This document shows positions 1 to 6,910 of a stretch of 12,089 bases of DNA, one piece after another. How positions within the stretch are numbered: the first letter of the stretch is position 1; the number at the start of each line of letters is the position of its first letter. The notes under the pieces are model-generated. The model did not search any database. It was given only the letters and a program-made list of their open reading frames with translations, and had not been told where the DNA came from. The position numbers were made by a program, and so were the translations under genes. The DNA comes from Schlegelella_A sp036496385 (GTDB lineage: Bacteria > Pseudomonadota > Gammaproteobacteria > Burkholderiales > Burkholderiaceae_C), in assembly GCA_036496385.1 (NCBI GenBank), contig DASXLD010000002.1, forward strand, positions 1-12,089. Direction: 5' to 3'.

Positions 1-950
1 GTGAACATGTGGTGCGCCCAGACGATGAACGACAGGATCGCGATCGACGCCGTCGCGTAGACCATCGAGGTGTAGCCGAACAGGCGTTTCCTCGCGAACG
101 CCGGGATGACCGCGCTGATGATCCCGAACGCCGGCAGGATCATGATGTAGACCTCGGGGTGGCCGAAGAACCAGAAGATGTGCTGGTACATCACCGGGTC
201 GCCGCCGCCGCCAGGGTTGAAGAAGGTGGTGCCGAAGTGGCGGTCGGTGAGCGTCATCGTGATCGCGCCGGCGAGCACCGGCATGACGGCGATCAGCAGG
301 TAGGCGGTGATCAGCCAGGTCCAGCAGAAGAGCGGCATCTTCATCAGCGTCATCCCCGGCGCGCGCATGTTGAGGATGGTGACGATGATGTTGATCGAGC
401 CCATGATCGAGCTCGCGCCGAGGATGTGCAGCGAGAAGATGGCGGCGTCCATCGAGGGACCCATCTGCAGCGTCAGCGGCGCATAGAGCGTCCAGCCGGC
501 GGCCGGCGCGCCGCCGGGCATGAAGAACGAGCCGACGATCATCAGCGCCGCCGGGATGAGCAGCCAGAAGCTCAGGTTGTTCATCCGCGCGAACGCCATG
601 TCGGGCGCGCCGATCATGAGCGGCACCATCCAATTCGCGAAGCCGACGAACGCCGGCATGATCGCGCCGAAGACCATGATCAGCCCGTGCATGGTCGTCA
701 GCTGGTTGAAGAACTGCGGGTGCATGAACTGCAGGCCCGGGTGGAACAGCTCGGTGCGGATCGCCAGCGCGAGCGTGCCGCCGACCATGAACATCGTGAA
801 CGCGAACACCAGGTACATCGTGCCGATGTCCTTGTGGTTGGTCGCGTAGACCCAGCGGCGCCAGCCGTGCGGCGCCCCGTGGTGCTCGTCGTGGCCGTGC
901 TCGTGGCCGGCGGCGTCGACCGTGCCGCCGTGTCCGATGACTGCGCTCAT
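1..950 (-). CDS. ctaD: Cytochrome c oxidase subunit I, N-terminal 316 residues (cut by window edge)
   Basis: This is the catalytic subunit of the haem-copper terminal oxidase in the inner membrane, which reduces oxygen to water and pumps protons. I translated it from the ATG at 950; the frame stays open to the window edge, so the C-terminal part is missing. Family signatures are clear: ATNHKDIGTMY (36-46), the low-spin haem ligand His88 in TMHGLIM, the CuB ligand His264 with the cross-linked Tyr268 in GHPEVY, and the CuB pair His313-His314 at the edge. Several hydrophobic membrane segments are visible. The first 30 residues are His-rich (GHEHGHDEHHGAPH). The start lies 30 bases after the ctaC stop; a GAGGA at 965-961 sits 10 bases upstream of the ATG. 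It is presumably co-transcribed with ctaC. The identity is near certain. The symbol coxA is also used. Confidence 0.97.
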   Translation of the reverse strand, partial: MSAVIGHGGTVDAAGHEHGHDEHHGAPHGWRRWVYATNHKDIGTMYLVFAFTMFMVGGTLALAIRTELFHPGLQFMHPQFFNQLTTMHGLIMVFGAIMPAFVGFANWMVPLMIGAPDMAFARMNNLSFWLLIPAALMIVGSFFMPGGAPAAGWTLYAPLTLQMGPSMDAAIFSLHILGASSIMGSINIIVTILNMRAPGMTLMKMPLFCWTWLITAYLLIAVMPVLAGAITMTLTDRHFGTTFFNPGGGGDPVMYQHIFWFFGHPEVYIMILPAFGIISAVIPAFARKRLFGYTSMVYATASIAILSFIVWAHHMF

Positions 951-980
951 GGAGTGGATGTCCTCTGCAGGGGTTGCTGT

Positions 981-2147
981 CTACTTGCGCGCCGCCGCGA
1001 CTTCGCTCGGCTGCACGATCTGTCCGGTGGCGTTCGACCAGTGGTTCTTGGTGAACGTGACGACGGCGGCGAGCTCGGTGTCGGAGAGCTGCTTCCAGGA
1101 CGGCATCGCGCCGTTGTTCTGGCCGTTCAGGACGACGTGGATCTGCTTGGTCTTGTCGGCGTCGAGCACCGTCGGCGATGCGTCGAGAGGCTTGACGGCG
1201 CCGCCACCCTTGCCGTTGGCCTGGTGGCAGACCTGGCAGTTCGCGGTGTAGATCTGCTCGCCGCGCGCCACCAGCGCCGGCAGCTCCCAGACCTTGCCCG
1301 GATCGTCGGCCTTGGCCGCAAGCTCCTTGATCTTGCCGCCCGCCCAGGCGCTGTAGTCCTGCTGCGAGACCACCTTGACGTGGATCGGCATGTACGCATG
1401 CTCCTTGCCGCAGAGCTCGTAGCACTGGCCGTAGTAGTCGCCCGTCTTCGAGGCGCGAAACCAGGTATCGCGCACGAAACCGGGGATCGCGTCCTGCTTG
1501 ACGCCGAGCGCCGGCACTCCCCAGGCATGGATGACGTCATCCGCGGTCGTGATGATGCGGACCTTCTTGTCGACCGGAACGACGAGCGGGTTGTCGACCC
1601 TGAGCAGGTAGTCGTCGCCCTCGGGCTTGCCGGCATCCGACGCTTCGCGCTGGGCGACGTCGAGCGTCGACAGGAAGCCGATGCCTGCGCCCTCGCCGTT
1701 CAGGTAGTCGTAGCCCCACTTCCACTGGATGCCGGTCGCCTTGATCGTGAGGTCGGCAGCAGAGGTGTCCTTCATCGCGACGACGACACGGGTCGCCGGC
1801 AGCGCCATCCCGATGATGATGATGAACGGCACCACCGTCCACGCGATCTCGACCGTCGTGCTCTCGTGGAAGTTGGCGGCACGCGCACCGACCGACTTGC
1901 GATGCTTGAAGATCGAATAGAACATCACGCCGAACACGCCGATGAAGATCACCAGGCAGATGACCAGCATGAAGTTGTGCAGCCAGATCTGATCGGCAGC
2001 GATCTCGGAGACCGGCGGGTGCAGGTTGAGCTGGTTGACCCCCGGGCCGCCGGGGAGGTCGCGCACGGCCGAGGCGGCGCTCGCGAGGCTCGTCGCCGCG
2101 AGCGCCGAGAGGCCGAAGGCCAGGCGCGAAAGGGCTCTCATCGTCAT
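981..2147 (-). CDS. ctaC: Cytochrome c oxidase subunit II with fused C-terminal cytochrome c domain
   Basis: Subunit II takes electrons from cytochrome c at its CuA centre and passes them to subunit I. The protein is 388 residues from the ATG at 2147; a second ATG two codons on (2141) is equally plausible. Residues 1-26 look like a signal peptide. Two membrane helices follow at about 57-80 and 102-124. The periplasmic cupredoxin domain carries the CuA ligands His207, Cys242, Glu244, Cys246, His250 and Met253. A class I cytochrome c domain is fused at about 294-370, with the haem motif CQVCH (304-308) and a likely axial Met348. This is the layout of caa3-like oxidases and is common in betaproteobacteria. 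Its frame runs open to 2567, but that extension overlaps the upstream gene and lacks family resemblance. ctaD follows after 30 bases. Confidence 0.96.
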   Translation of the reverse strand: MTMRALSRLAFGLSALAATSLASAASAVRDLPGGPGVNQLNLHPPVSEIAADQIWLHNFMLVICLVIFIGVFGVMFYSIFKHRKSVGARAANFHESTTVEIAWTVVPFIIIIGMALPATRVVVAMKDTSAADLTIKATGIQWKWGYDYLNGEGAGIGFLSTLDVAQREASDAGKPEGDDYLLRVDNPLVVPVDKKVRIITTADDVIHAWGVPALGVKQDAIPGFVRDTWFRASKTGDYYGQCYELCGKEHAYMPIHVKVVSQQDYSAWAGGKIKELAAKADDPGKVWELPALVARGEQIYTANCQVCHQANGKGGGAVKPLDASPTVLDADKTKQIHVVLNGQNNGAMPSWKQLSDTELAAVVTFTKNHWSNATGQIVQPSEVAAARK

Positions 2148-2185
2148 GGTCGGTGTTGCCACTGAAGCTTGTAGTCGTTCGTTGG

Positions 2186-2728
2186 TCAGGCCAGGCCGCG
2201 AGCGCCGGAGCGCCTGATCGCGGCGCGCAGCTCGTCGGCGAGCGCTCGGCGCAGCTCGGGGTGGACGAAGCGGCCGATCGCGACCCGCTTGCCTTCGCCG
2301 GAGATCTCGATCAGCGAACGGTCGCCGTGCGCCGGCTCGACGCGTACCCATGGCGGCGCGAACTCGACTTGTTCGGTGCGGCTGCCGAGCGTGCATTCGA
2401 CGGTCAGCCGGCCCGGCTCCAGGACGACGCGCTCGCGGTCGCGCGCGTGCCGGGCGTAGACGAAGAGAGCGGCGCCCACGGCGAGCAGCTCGATGCTGGC
2501 GAACGGCATCACGAGCGTCGCGCCGCGCCACCAGAACGCGCCGGCGATGGCGAGCGACCAGGCGCACAGCGACAGATAGAACGCGAGCAGCTGGAGCGGC
2601 GTCATCGAGCAGTTACGTCGCAGCAGCCATTGCACCGAGCCGTCGCCGAGGCCGACGGTGCTGCCGAAGCGCAGCGCTGCTGCGGCTGGCGACCCGGCTC
2701 CGAAGGCCTGTACGCTGAGAGAGGACAT
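2186..2728 (-). CDS. DUF2244-type integral membrane protein
   Basis: This is a 180-residue protein of unknown function that I assign to the DUF2244 family from its WLLRRNCSMTPLQLLAFY segment (34-51), which resembles the conserved family start. Two hydrophobic helices follow at about 45-65 and 71-92. After them comes a soluble, basic C-terminal half with ordered beta-like stretches (VVLEPGRLTVECTLG, 101-115). I chose the ATG at 2728, which keeps the conserved region whole. A TTG at 2803 in the same frame would overlap the upstream gene and adds residues with no family character. The gene sits between the bioC-like gene and ctaC, 38 bases before the latter. Members of this family are often next to cytochrome oxidase genes in proteobacteria, so a role near oxidase assembly is possible, but this is only inferred from position. 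Confidence 0.8.
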   Translation of the reverse strand: MSSLSVQAFGAGSPAAAALRFGSTVGLGDGSVQWLLRRNCSMTPLQLLAFYLSLCAWSLAIAGAFWWRGATLVMPFASIELLAVGAALFVYARHARDRERVVLEPGRLTVECTLGSRTEQVEFAPPWVRVEPAHGDRSLIEISGEGKRVAIGRFVHPELRRALADELRAAIRRSGARGLA

Positions 2729-2786
2729 CCTGCTGTGGTCCGAAGGGTGTGCCGGTCGTTGCTGCCACGGCCCACCGCGACCGCAG

Positions 2787-3752
2787 TCATGTCGGAAGGC
2801 CAAGCGCCTTCGACAAAGCGGCAGATTTTAGCGTACCGCCCTGGCCCGACGGCCGCTGCCTGCGCACCATCGCGCGCATGTCGTCGAGCGAGACTGCGAC
2901 CGGCGCGTCGGCACGCAACCGCGGCGGCGGCTTGAAGCCATGTCCGTACGCGACTTCGACCGCGAGGCCGATGCTGCCGTTCGCATCGGCGCGCTCGCCG
3001 AGAGCGGCGAGGAGGCGCCGCCGCCAGGCCGGAGTTCGCAATGCCGGATGACGATCGGGGTGGGTGTTGCCGCCGAGCTGGCGCAGCTCGGCGAGCAGCG
3101 CCTCCGCGCTCTGCCATCGCAACTGGATCGTTTCCTGATCGAGCACCGGGTCGGCGAAGCCGGCGTCGACGAGCATGTCGCCGAGGTCGTGCATGTCGAT
3201 GAAGCCCGGCGTCGGCTGCCGCCACCCGCTTGCCGCATAGAGCTCGCGCAGCTCGCGCAGCGTCCCCGGGCCGAGGCATGAAAAGACGGCGACGCCTTCG
3301 ACCTCGAGCAGGCGAAGCCAGCGCGCGAAGAGCGCCTGCGGATCGACGACGAGGTGCAGCGCCATGTTGGCCCAGACGAGCTGGGCACGACCGATTGCGG
3401 CGTCGCCCGCGCCTTCCTCGACGACGGCCGCCGCAGGCGCTGCGCCGAACGACCACCAGCGCCGCCGCTCGCCGGCGCGCCACCGCGCCGCCCACGCCGC
3501 GTCGGGTTCGACCGCGACCCGCTCGGCGCGTGGGTACGCCGCGCGCACGACGTCGTCGCCGCCGCCAACTCCCGGCCACCACTCGACGATGCGATGCGGC
3601 TGCAGGCGGATCGGCGCGAGCCGCTCGACGAGGCGGCGCGCGATCTCGCCGTGGAGCCATGGCAGCGCGTCGTTGCGCGCGAGGCGGGCGAGCGCGGCGC
3701 GCGCCGCCACCGGATCGACGCCGCGCGCCGTGCTGCGTTCGCTGGCGGCCAT
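2787..3752 (-). CDS. bioC: BioC-like SAM-dependent methyltransferase (malonyl-ACP O-methyltransferase family)
   Basis: The 321-residue protein resembles BioC, which methylates the carboxyl of malonyl-ACP to start pimelate synthesis for biotin. Matching stretches are LVWANMALHLV (125-135), the FSCLGPGTLRELRELY run (157-172) and FIDMHDLGDMLVDAGFADPVLD (184-205), all close to BioC patterns. The SAM-binding motif I is unusual: RIVEWWPGVGGGDD (54-67) where a vLDlGcGtG pattern is expected. The protein is about 70 residues longer than E. coli BioC (251). The ATG at 3752 is chosen because longer versions of the frame run into the divergent comF gene. No Shine-Dalgarno sequence is visible. No other biotin genes are in the window. 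The family call is solid. The exact substrate is less so, given the altered motif I. Confidence 0.75.
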   Translation of the reverse strand: MAASERSTARGVDPVAARAALARLARNDALPWLHGEIARRLVERLAPIRLQPHRIVEWWPGVGGGDDVVRAAYPRAERVAVEPDAAWAARWRAGERRRWWSFGAAPAAAVVEEGAGDAAIGRAQLVWANMALHLVVDPQALFARWLRLLEVEGVAVFSCLGPGTLRELRELYAASGWRQPTPGFIDMHDLGDMLVDAGFADPVLDQETIQLRWQSAEALLAELRQLGGNTHPDRHPALRTPAWRRRLLAALGERADANGSIGLAVEVAYGHGFKPPPRLRADAPVAVSLDDMRAMVRRQRPSGQGGTLKSAALSKALGLPT

Positions 3753-3774
3753 TCGCCGGCAGTATATTGAGCCG
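3753..3774. promoter_or_regulatory. Divergent intergenic gap with overlapping candidate -10 elements for bioC and comF
   Basis: Only 22 bases separate the two divergent start codons. They hold one of the few AT-rich spots of the region. On the plus strand TATATT (3763-3768) lies 6 bases before the comF ATG. On the minus strand TATACT (3766-3761) lies 8 bases before the bioC ATG. Either would put transcription starts at or within a few bases of the start codons. No convincing -35 hexamer is visible on either side, so this is a candidate only. Confidence 0.35.
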
Positions 3775-4512
3775 ATGCTTGCGACGCGCTGGGCGACCGT
3801 CGATGCGCTCGGCGCGGCGTTCGCCGTGCACGGGCCGAGCGTCTGTGCGGTCTGCCACGGCTGGGGCCGGGGCCGCGTCTGCGGCGCGTGCCTCGGCCGG
3901 TTCGCCGCGGCGGTGCCCCGCTGTTCGCGTTGCGCGCTGCCGCTCTCGGCGCCGACGCCAGTGTGCGGCACGTGCCTGGCCGCCGCGCCGCCGTTCGACG
4001 CCGCGCTCGCCGCGGTCGACTATCGCGCGCCGTGGGACCGCCTCGTGACCGCGTTCAAGTTCCACGACGCGCTCGACCTCGCCCGCCCCTTCGCCGGCGC
4101 GATCGCGGCGGCCGAGCGTGCCCGCGCGGCACCGCGGCCGTCGCTGCTGCTGCCGGTGCCGCTCGCGCCGACGCGCCTGCGCACGCGCGGCTACAACCAG
4201 GCCTGGGAGATCGCGCGGCGGCTTGCCCGCGCGCTCGGCATCGCCGCCGAGCCGGCGCTGCTGCTGCGCCTGCGCGAGACCGTTCACCAGCTTGCGCTGC
4301 CGCCTCTGGCGCGCGCCGGCAACGTCACCGGCGCCTTCGCCATCGAGCCGCGCCGACGCAGCGAGATCGCCGGCCGCGAGGTCGCCGTCGTCGACGACGT
4401 GATGACGACCGGCAGCACCGCGGCCGAGCTGGCGCGCGTCCTCAAGCAGGCCGGCGCGAAGCGGGTCGAGGTCTGGGTGCTGGCGCGAACGCCGCGACCC
4501 GAAGACGCGTAG
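3775..4512 (+). CDS. comF: ComF family protein (phosphoribosyltransferase-like)
   Basis: ComF proteins are cytoplasmic and needed for DNA uptake in naturally competent bacteria, probably acting on internalised single-stranded DNA; in other species their role is less clear. The 245-residue protein has an N-terminal zinc-finger region with four CxxC pairs (Cys24/27, 36/39, 50/53, 64/67). A phosphoribosyltransferase fold follows, with RGYNQ (138-142) and the PRPP-binding loop VAVVDDVMTTGST (203-215). The ATG at 3775 gives the usual family length and places the first CxxC at residue 24. A weak GAG sits 3 bases before it. The gene is followed after 17 bases by trmL, with which it probably shares a transcript. 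The presence of comF alone does not show that this organism is competent. Confidence 0.92.
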   Translation: MLATRWATVDALGAAFAVHGPSVCAVCHGWGRGRVCGACLGRFAAAVPRCSRCALPLSAPTPVCGTCLAAAPPFDAALAAVDYRAPWDRLVTAFKFHDALDLARPFAGAIAAAERARAAPRPSLLLPVPLAPTRLRTRGYNQAWEIARRLARALGIAAEPALLLRLRETVHQLALPPLARAGNVTGAFAIEPRRRSEIAGREVAVVDDVMTTGSTAAELARVLKQAGAKRVEVWVLARTPRPEDA

Positions 4513-4519
4513 CGCAGCC

Positions 4520-4525
4520 GGAGAG
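4520..4525 (+). promoter_or_regulatory. Ribosome binding site supporting the GTG start of trmL
   Basis: GGAGAG lies 4 bases before the GTG at 4530. It supports this start over longer versions of the same frame, which would run far back into comF in another reading frame. Confidence 0.6.
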
Positions 4526-4529
4526 CGGC

Positions 4530-5000
4530 GTGTTCCACATCGTCCTCGTCGAGCCCGAGATCCCGCCGAACACCGGCAACGTCATCCGCCTCGCCGCCAA
4601 CACCGGCTGCCGGCTGCACCTGGTCGAGCCGCTCGGCTTCGCCATGACCGATCCGCTGCTGCGCCGCGCCGGCCTCGACTACCACGAGTACGTCGACGTC
4701 CGCCGCCACGCATCGTGGTCGCAGTTCGTTGCCACGAGCGGCGCCGATCCGCGCCGCGTCTTCGCCTTCACGACCGACGGCCGGCGCCGCCTCGCCGACG
4801 TCCGCTTCGCTGCCGACGACTGGCTCGTCTTCGGCGGCGAGACTTCGGGACTGCCGGCCGCCGTGCGGGCGAGCTTCGACGACGATCAGACCGTGCGCTT
4901 GCCGATGCGGCCGGGACAGCGCAGCCTCAACCTCGGCAACGCCGTTGCGGTCGCGGTGTTCGAGGGTTGGCGGCAGAACGGCTACGTCGGCGGCGTCTAG
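4530..5000 (+). CDS. trmL: tRNA (cytidine/uridine(34)-2'-O)-methyltransferase TrmL
   Basis: TrmL is a SPOUT-class enzyme that uses SAM to methylate the 2'-hydroxyl of the wobble nucleotide in tRNA-Leu isoacceptors. The protein is 156 residues from a GTG start, against 157 for the E. coli enzyme. SpoU-type motifs are all present: NTGNVIRLAANTG (14-26), LVFGGETSGLP (99-109) and the knotted SAM-binding segment PMRPGQRSLNLGNAVAVAVF (125-144). The GTG at 4530 puts the conserved FHIVLVEPEIPPNTGN directly at the N-terminus, as in the family. The gene lies 17 bases after comF on the same strand and faces gpsA tail to tail. The call is confident. Confidence 0.94.
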   Translation: MFHIVLVEPEIPPNTGNVIRLAANTGCRLHLVEPLGFAMTDPLLRRAGLDYHEYVDVRRHASWSQFVATSGADPRRVFAFTTDGRRRLADVRFAADDWLVFGGETSGLPAAVRASFDDDQTVRLPMRPGQRSLNLGNAVAVAVFEGWRQNGYVGGV

Positions 5001-5002
5001 CG

Positions 5003-5040
5003 GGCGACGGACGGCCCCGCCACGCTCAGCCGCCGTCGCC
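5003..5040. terminator. GC-rich hairpin across the trmL/gpsA convergent junction
   Basis: An inverted repeat GGCGACGG (5003-5010) / CCGTCGCC (5033-5040) continues inward as CGGC (5012-5015) / GCCG (5029-5032), with one bulged A at 5011. This gives a 12-bp stem and a 13-base loop. The loop contains the gpsA stop codon (5026-5028), and the right arm lies in gpsA. The hairpin sits just after the trmL stop and could help end transcription from both sides. There is no T-run on either strand, so it is not a textbook intrinsic terminator. Confidence 0.4.
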
Positions 5041-6030
5041 GCGGATCGACTCGGCGCGCGCCTCGCGCCGCATCAGCTGCGCGAGCGCGCGCTCGGGAGC
5101 GATGCGGCCGGCGAGGACGTCGGCGACGGCAGCGACGATCGGCATCTCGACGCCGTTCGCCGCGGCGCGGGCGAGGACCATCGAGGCGCTGCGCACGCCC
5201 TCGGCGACGTGGCCGAGATCGGCGAGGATCGACGCCAGGTCCTTGCCGGCCGCGAGCTCGATGCCGACCGTGCGGTTGCGGGAGAGGTCGCCGGTCGCGG
5301 TGAGGACGAGATCGCCGAGGCCGGACAGACCCATGAAGGTCGCAGCGTCGGCACCGAGGGCGACGCCGAGACGCGTCATCTCCGCGAGGCCGCGCGTGAC
5401 GAGAGCGGCGCGCGCGTTCTGGCCGAGCCCCATGCCGTCGGCGATGCCGGTCGCGATCGCGAGCACGTTCTTGACCGCGCCACCGACCTCGACGCCGACC
5501 GGATCGACCGAGGTGTAGACACGCATGCTGGCGTGATGGAATGCCGCCACCGCACGGGCGGGCACGGCGGCATCGTGGCTCGCCGCGACGAGCGCGGTCG
5601 GCTGGCCGCGTGCGACCTCGATCGCGAAACTCGGACCCGACAGCACGCCGACCTTCGCGGTCGGGCAGACGGCGCGCGCGATCTCGTGGCCGAGCGCGCC
5701 AGTGGCGTCCTGGAAGCCCTTGCACAGCCAGAGCACGGTCGTGTCGAGCCCGGGCGGCAGGCGCGCGAGCATCGGCTCGAGCCCCGCCATCGGCGTGGCG
5801 ATGACGACCATGCCGCGTTCTGCGTAACGCAGCGCGGCAGCAAGGTCGTCGTCGAGCTGCAACGCCGGCGGAAGGCCGATCTCCGGCAGGTAGTGCGTGT
5901 TGCGGCGAGTCGAGCGCAGCCGCGCCACCTGCTCGGCATCGCGCGCCCAGAGGCGCGTCGGGTGGGCGGCGACGGCATGGACAGCGAGCGCGGTTCCCCA
6001 CGCACCGGCGCCGAGCACCGTGATGTTCAT
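5026..6030 (-). CDS. gpsA: NAD(P)-dependent glycerol-3-phosphate dehydrogenase
   Basis: GpsA reduces dihydroxyacetone phosphate to sn-glycerol-3-phosphate, the backbone for membrane phospholipids, in the cytoplasm. The 334-residue length is normal for the family. The N-terminal Rossmann fold opens with ITVLGAGAWGTALA (3-16). Later conserved elements are CKGF (103-106, with Lys104), SGPSFAIEVA (131-140), the catalytic Lys187 in VGGAVKNVLAIATGI (182-196), and SGLGDLVLT (236-244) followed by SRNR (250-253). The ATG at 6030 starts immediately before the nucleotide-binding motif, as expected. It is the last gene of a minus-strand run, 40 bases after secB, the arrangement secB-gpsA seen in many proteobacteria. 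It ends 25 bases from the convergent trmL. Confidence 0.97.
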   Translation of the reverse strand: MNITVLGAGAWGTALAVHAVAAHPTRLWARDAEQVARLRSTRRNTHYLPEIGLPPALQLDDDLAAALRYAERGMVVIATPMAGLEPMLARLPPGLDTTVLWLCKGFQDATGALGHEIARAVCPTAKVGVLSGPSFAIEVARGQPTALVAASHDAAVPARAVAAFHHASMRVYTSVDPVGVEVGGAVKNVLAIATGIADGMGLGQNARAALVTRGLAEMTRLGVALGADAATFMGLSGLGDLVLTATGDLSRNRTVGIELAAGKDLASILADLGHVAEGVRSASMVLARAAANGVEMPIVAAVADVLAGRIAPERALAQLMRREARAESIRGDGG

Positions 6031-6070
6031 CGCCGCACGAGCCTGACGAAGACGCGCGGCGCAGGGGCGC

Positions 6071-6562
6071 CTAGCCGGCGGCGCCGACGACGCCCGAGCC
6101 GTTCGTCGCCGCGTTGCCGGCCTGGGCGAGGGCCTGCGCTTGCTGCGCTTCGTACATCGCCTGGAAATTGACCTCGGTCAGCACGACCGGCGGAAAGCCG
6201 GCACGCGTGCAGACATCGGAGACGATCGCGCGCAGGTATGGATAGACCATGCTCGGGCAGGCGATGCCGAGGATCTGGCGCAGCTGCTCGTCGGGGACGT
6301 TGCGAATCTCGAAGATGCCGCCTTGCTTGGCCTCGACCAGGAACAGGGTCTTGTCGTTGACCTTGGTCGTCACCGTCGCCGTCACCGTCACCTCGTAGGC
6401 GCCGTCGGCGATCGACTCCGCGCCCAGCGTCAGGTTGATCTCGACCTGCGGCTGGCCCTGCTCGAGGAGGATCTTCGGCGAGTTCGGCTGCTCGAGCGAC
6501 AGATCCTTCAGGTACATGCGCTGGATCTGGAATATCGGGAGCGTGCTGGGATCGGCGGCCAT
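6071..6562 (-). CDS. secB: Protein-export chaperone SecB
   Basis: SecB is a cytoplasmic tetrameric chaperone that keeps presecretory proteins unfolded and hands them to SecA. The protein is 163 residues. Family hallmarks are FQIQRMYLKDLSLEQPNSP (11-29), the beta-strand segment VEINLTLGAES (40-50), VEAKQGGIFEI (76-86) and ACPSMVYPYLRAIVSDVCTRAGFPPVVL (101-128). The C-terminal tail is rich in Ala, Gln and Gly, as is usual for the variable end of SecB. The ATG at 6562 is chosen because the frame before it has no family resemblance and overlaps grxC. It follows grxC by 77 bases and precedes gpsA by 40, in one likely operon. Confidence 0.97.
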   Translation of the reverse strand: MAADPSTLPIFQIQRMYLKDLSLEQPNSPKILLEQGQPQVEINLTLGAESIADGAYEVTVTATVTTKVNDKTLFLVEAKQGGIFEIRNVPDEQLRQILGIACPSMVYPYLRAIVSDVCTRAGFPPVVLTEVNFQAMYEAQQAQALAQAGNAATNGSGVVGAAG

Positions 6563-6639
6563 GGAAAGTCTCGGTCGTGTGAAGGCTCGCCGACAGGCGA
6601 GCGGTGGGGCGAAAGGACGCGCCGGAACGCGCGCGGCGA

Positions 6640-6903
6640 TTATCGCGTGCCGGCGAGGAGCGGCTCGAGGCCGCCGCGACGGTCGAGCGCGACCAGCTCG
6701 TCGCAGCCGCCGACGTGCGTCTCGCCGATGAAGATCTGCGGCACGGTCCAGCGGTGCGTCAGCCGGACCATGTTTTCGCGCTCGTCGGGCTCGAGATCGA
6801 CCCGGATCTCGTCGATCGCCTCGACGCCGCGTTGCTTGAGGAGCGCCTTCGCACGCAGGCAATACGGGCAGGTCGCCGTGCTGTACATCTTGACCGGTTG
6901 CAT
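6640..6903 (-). CDS. grxC: Glutaredoxin 3
   Basis: This small thiol-disulfide oxidoreductase reduces protein disulfides and glutathione mixed disulfides in the cytoplasm using glutathione. The 87-residue protein has a thioredoxin fold with the dithiol active site CPYC (12-15). The cis-proline motif is TVPQIFIG (53-60), and GGCDEL (65-70) is the glutathione-binding end. Length and motifs match GrxC. The ATG at 6903 puts the active site at its normal position. It starts 7 bases after the rhodanese-like gene ends, so the two are almost certainly co-transcribed, and secB follows after 77 bases. Confidence 0.96.
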   Translation of the reverse strand: MQPVKMYSTATCPYCLRAKALLKQRGVEAIDEIRVDLEPDERENMVRLTHRWTVPQIFIGETHVGGCDELVALDRRGGLEPLLAGTR

Positions 6904-6910
6904 CGGCGAG

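Noticed and set aside
9..2165. A 718-codon open frame on the plus strand opposite ctaD and ctaC
   Set aside because: Its product is dominated by Arg, Asp, His and Val in low-complexity runs and is the antisense shadow of two certain genes. High GC at third positions removes stop codons from this frame.
2148..2567. Upstream in-frame extension of ctaC
   Set aside because: The extra 140 residues are Arg-rich, overlap the DUF2244 gene in another frame and precede a normal signal peptide, so the start at 2147 is preferred.
2602..2790. An ATG overlapping the bioC stop (ATGA at 2790-2787) that could start a coupled 62-codon gene
   Set aside because: The frame differs from that of the DUF2244 protein, its product is low-complexity, and it lies within a gene with a clear family match.
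3753..3971. Longer version of the bioC-like protein starting inside comF
   Set aside because: The extension overlaps comF on the opposite strand and has no family resemblance; the ATG at 3752 suffices.
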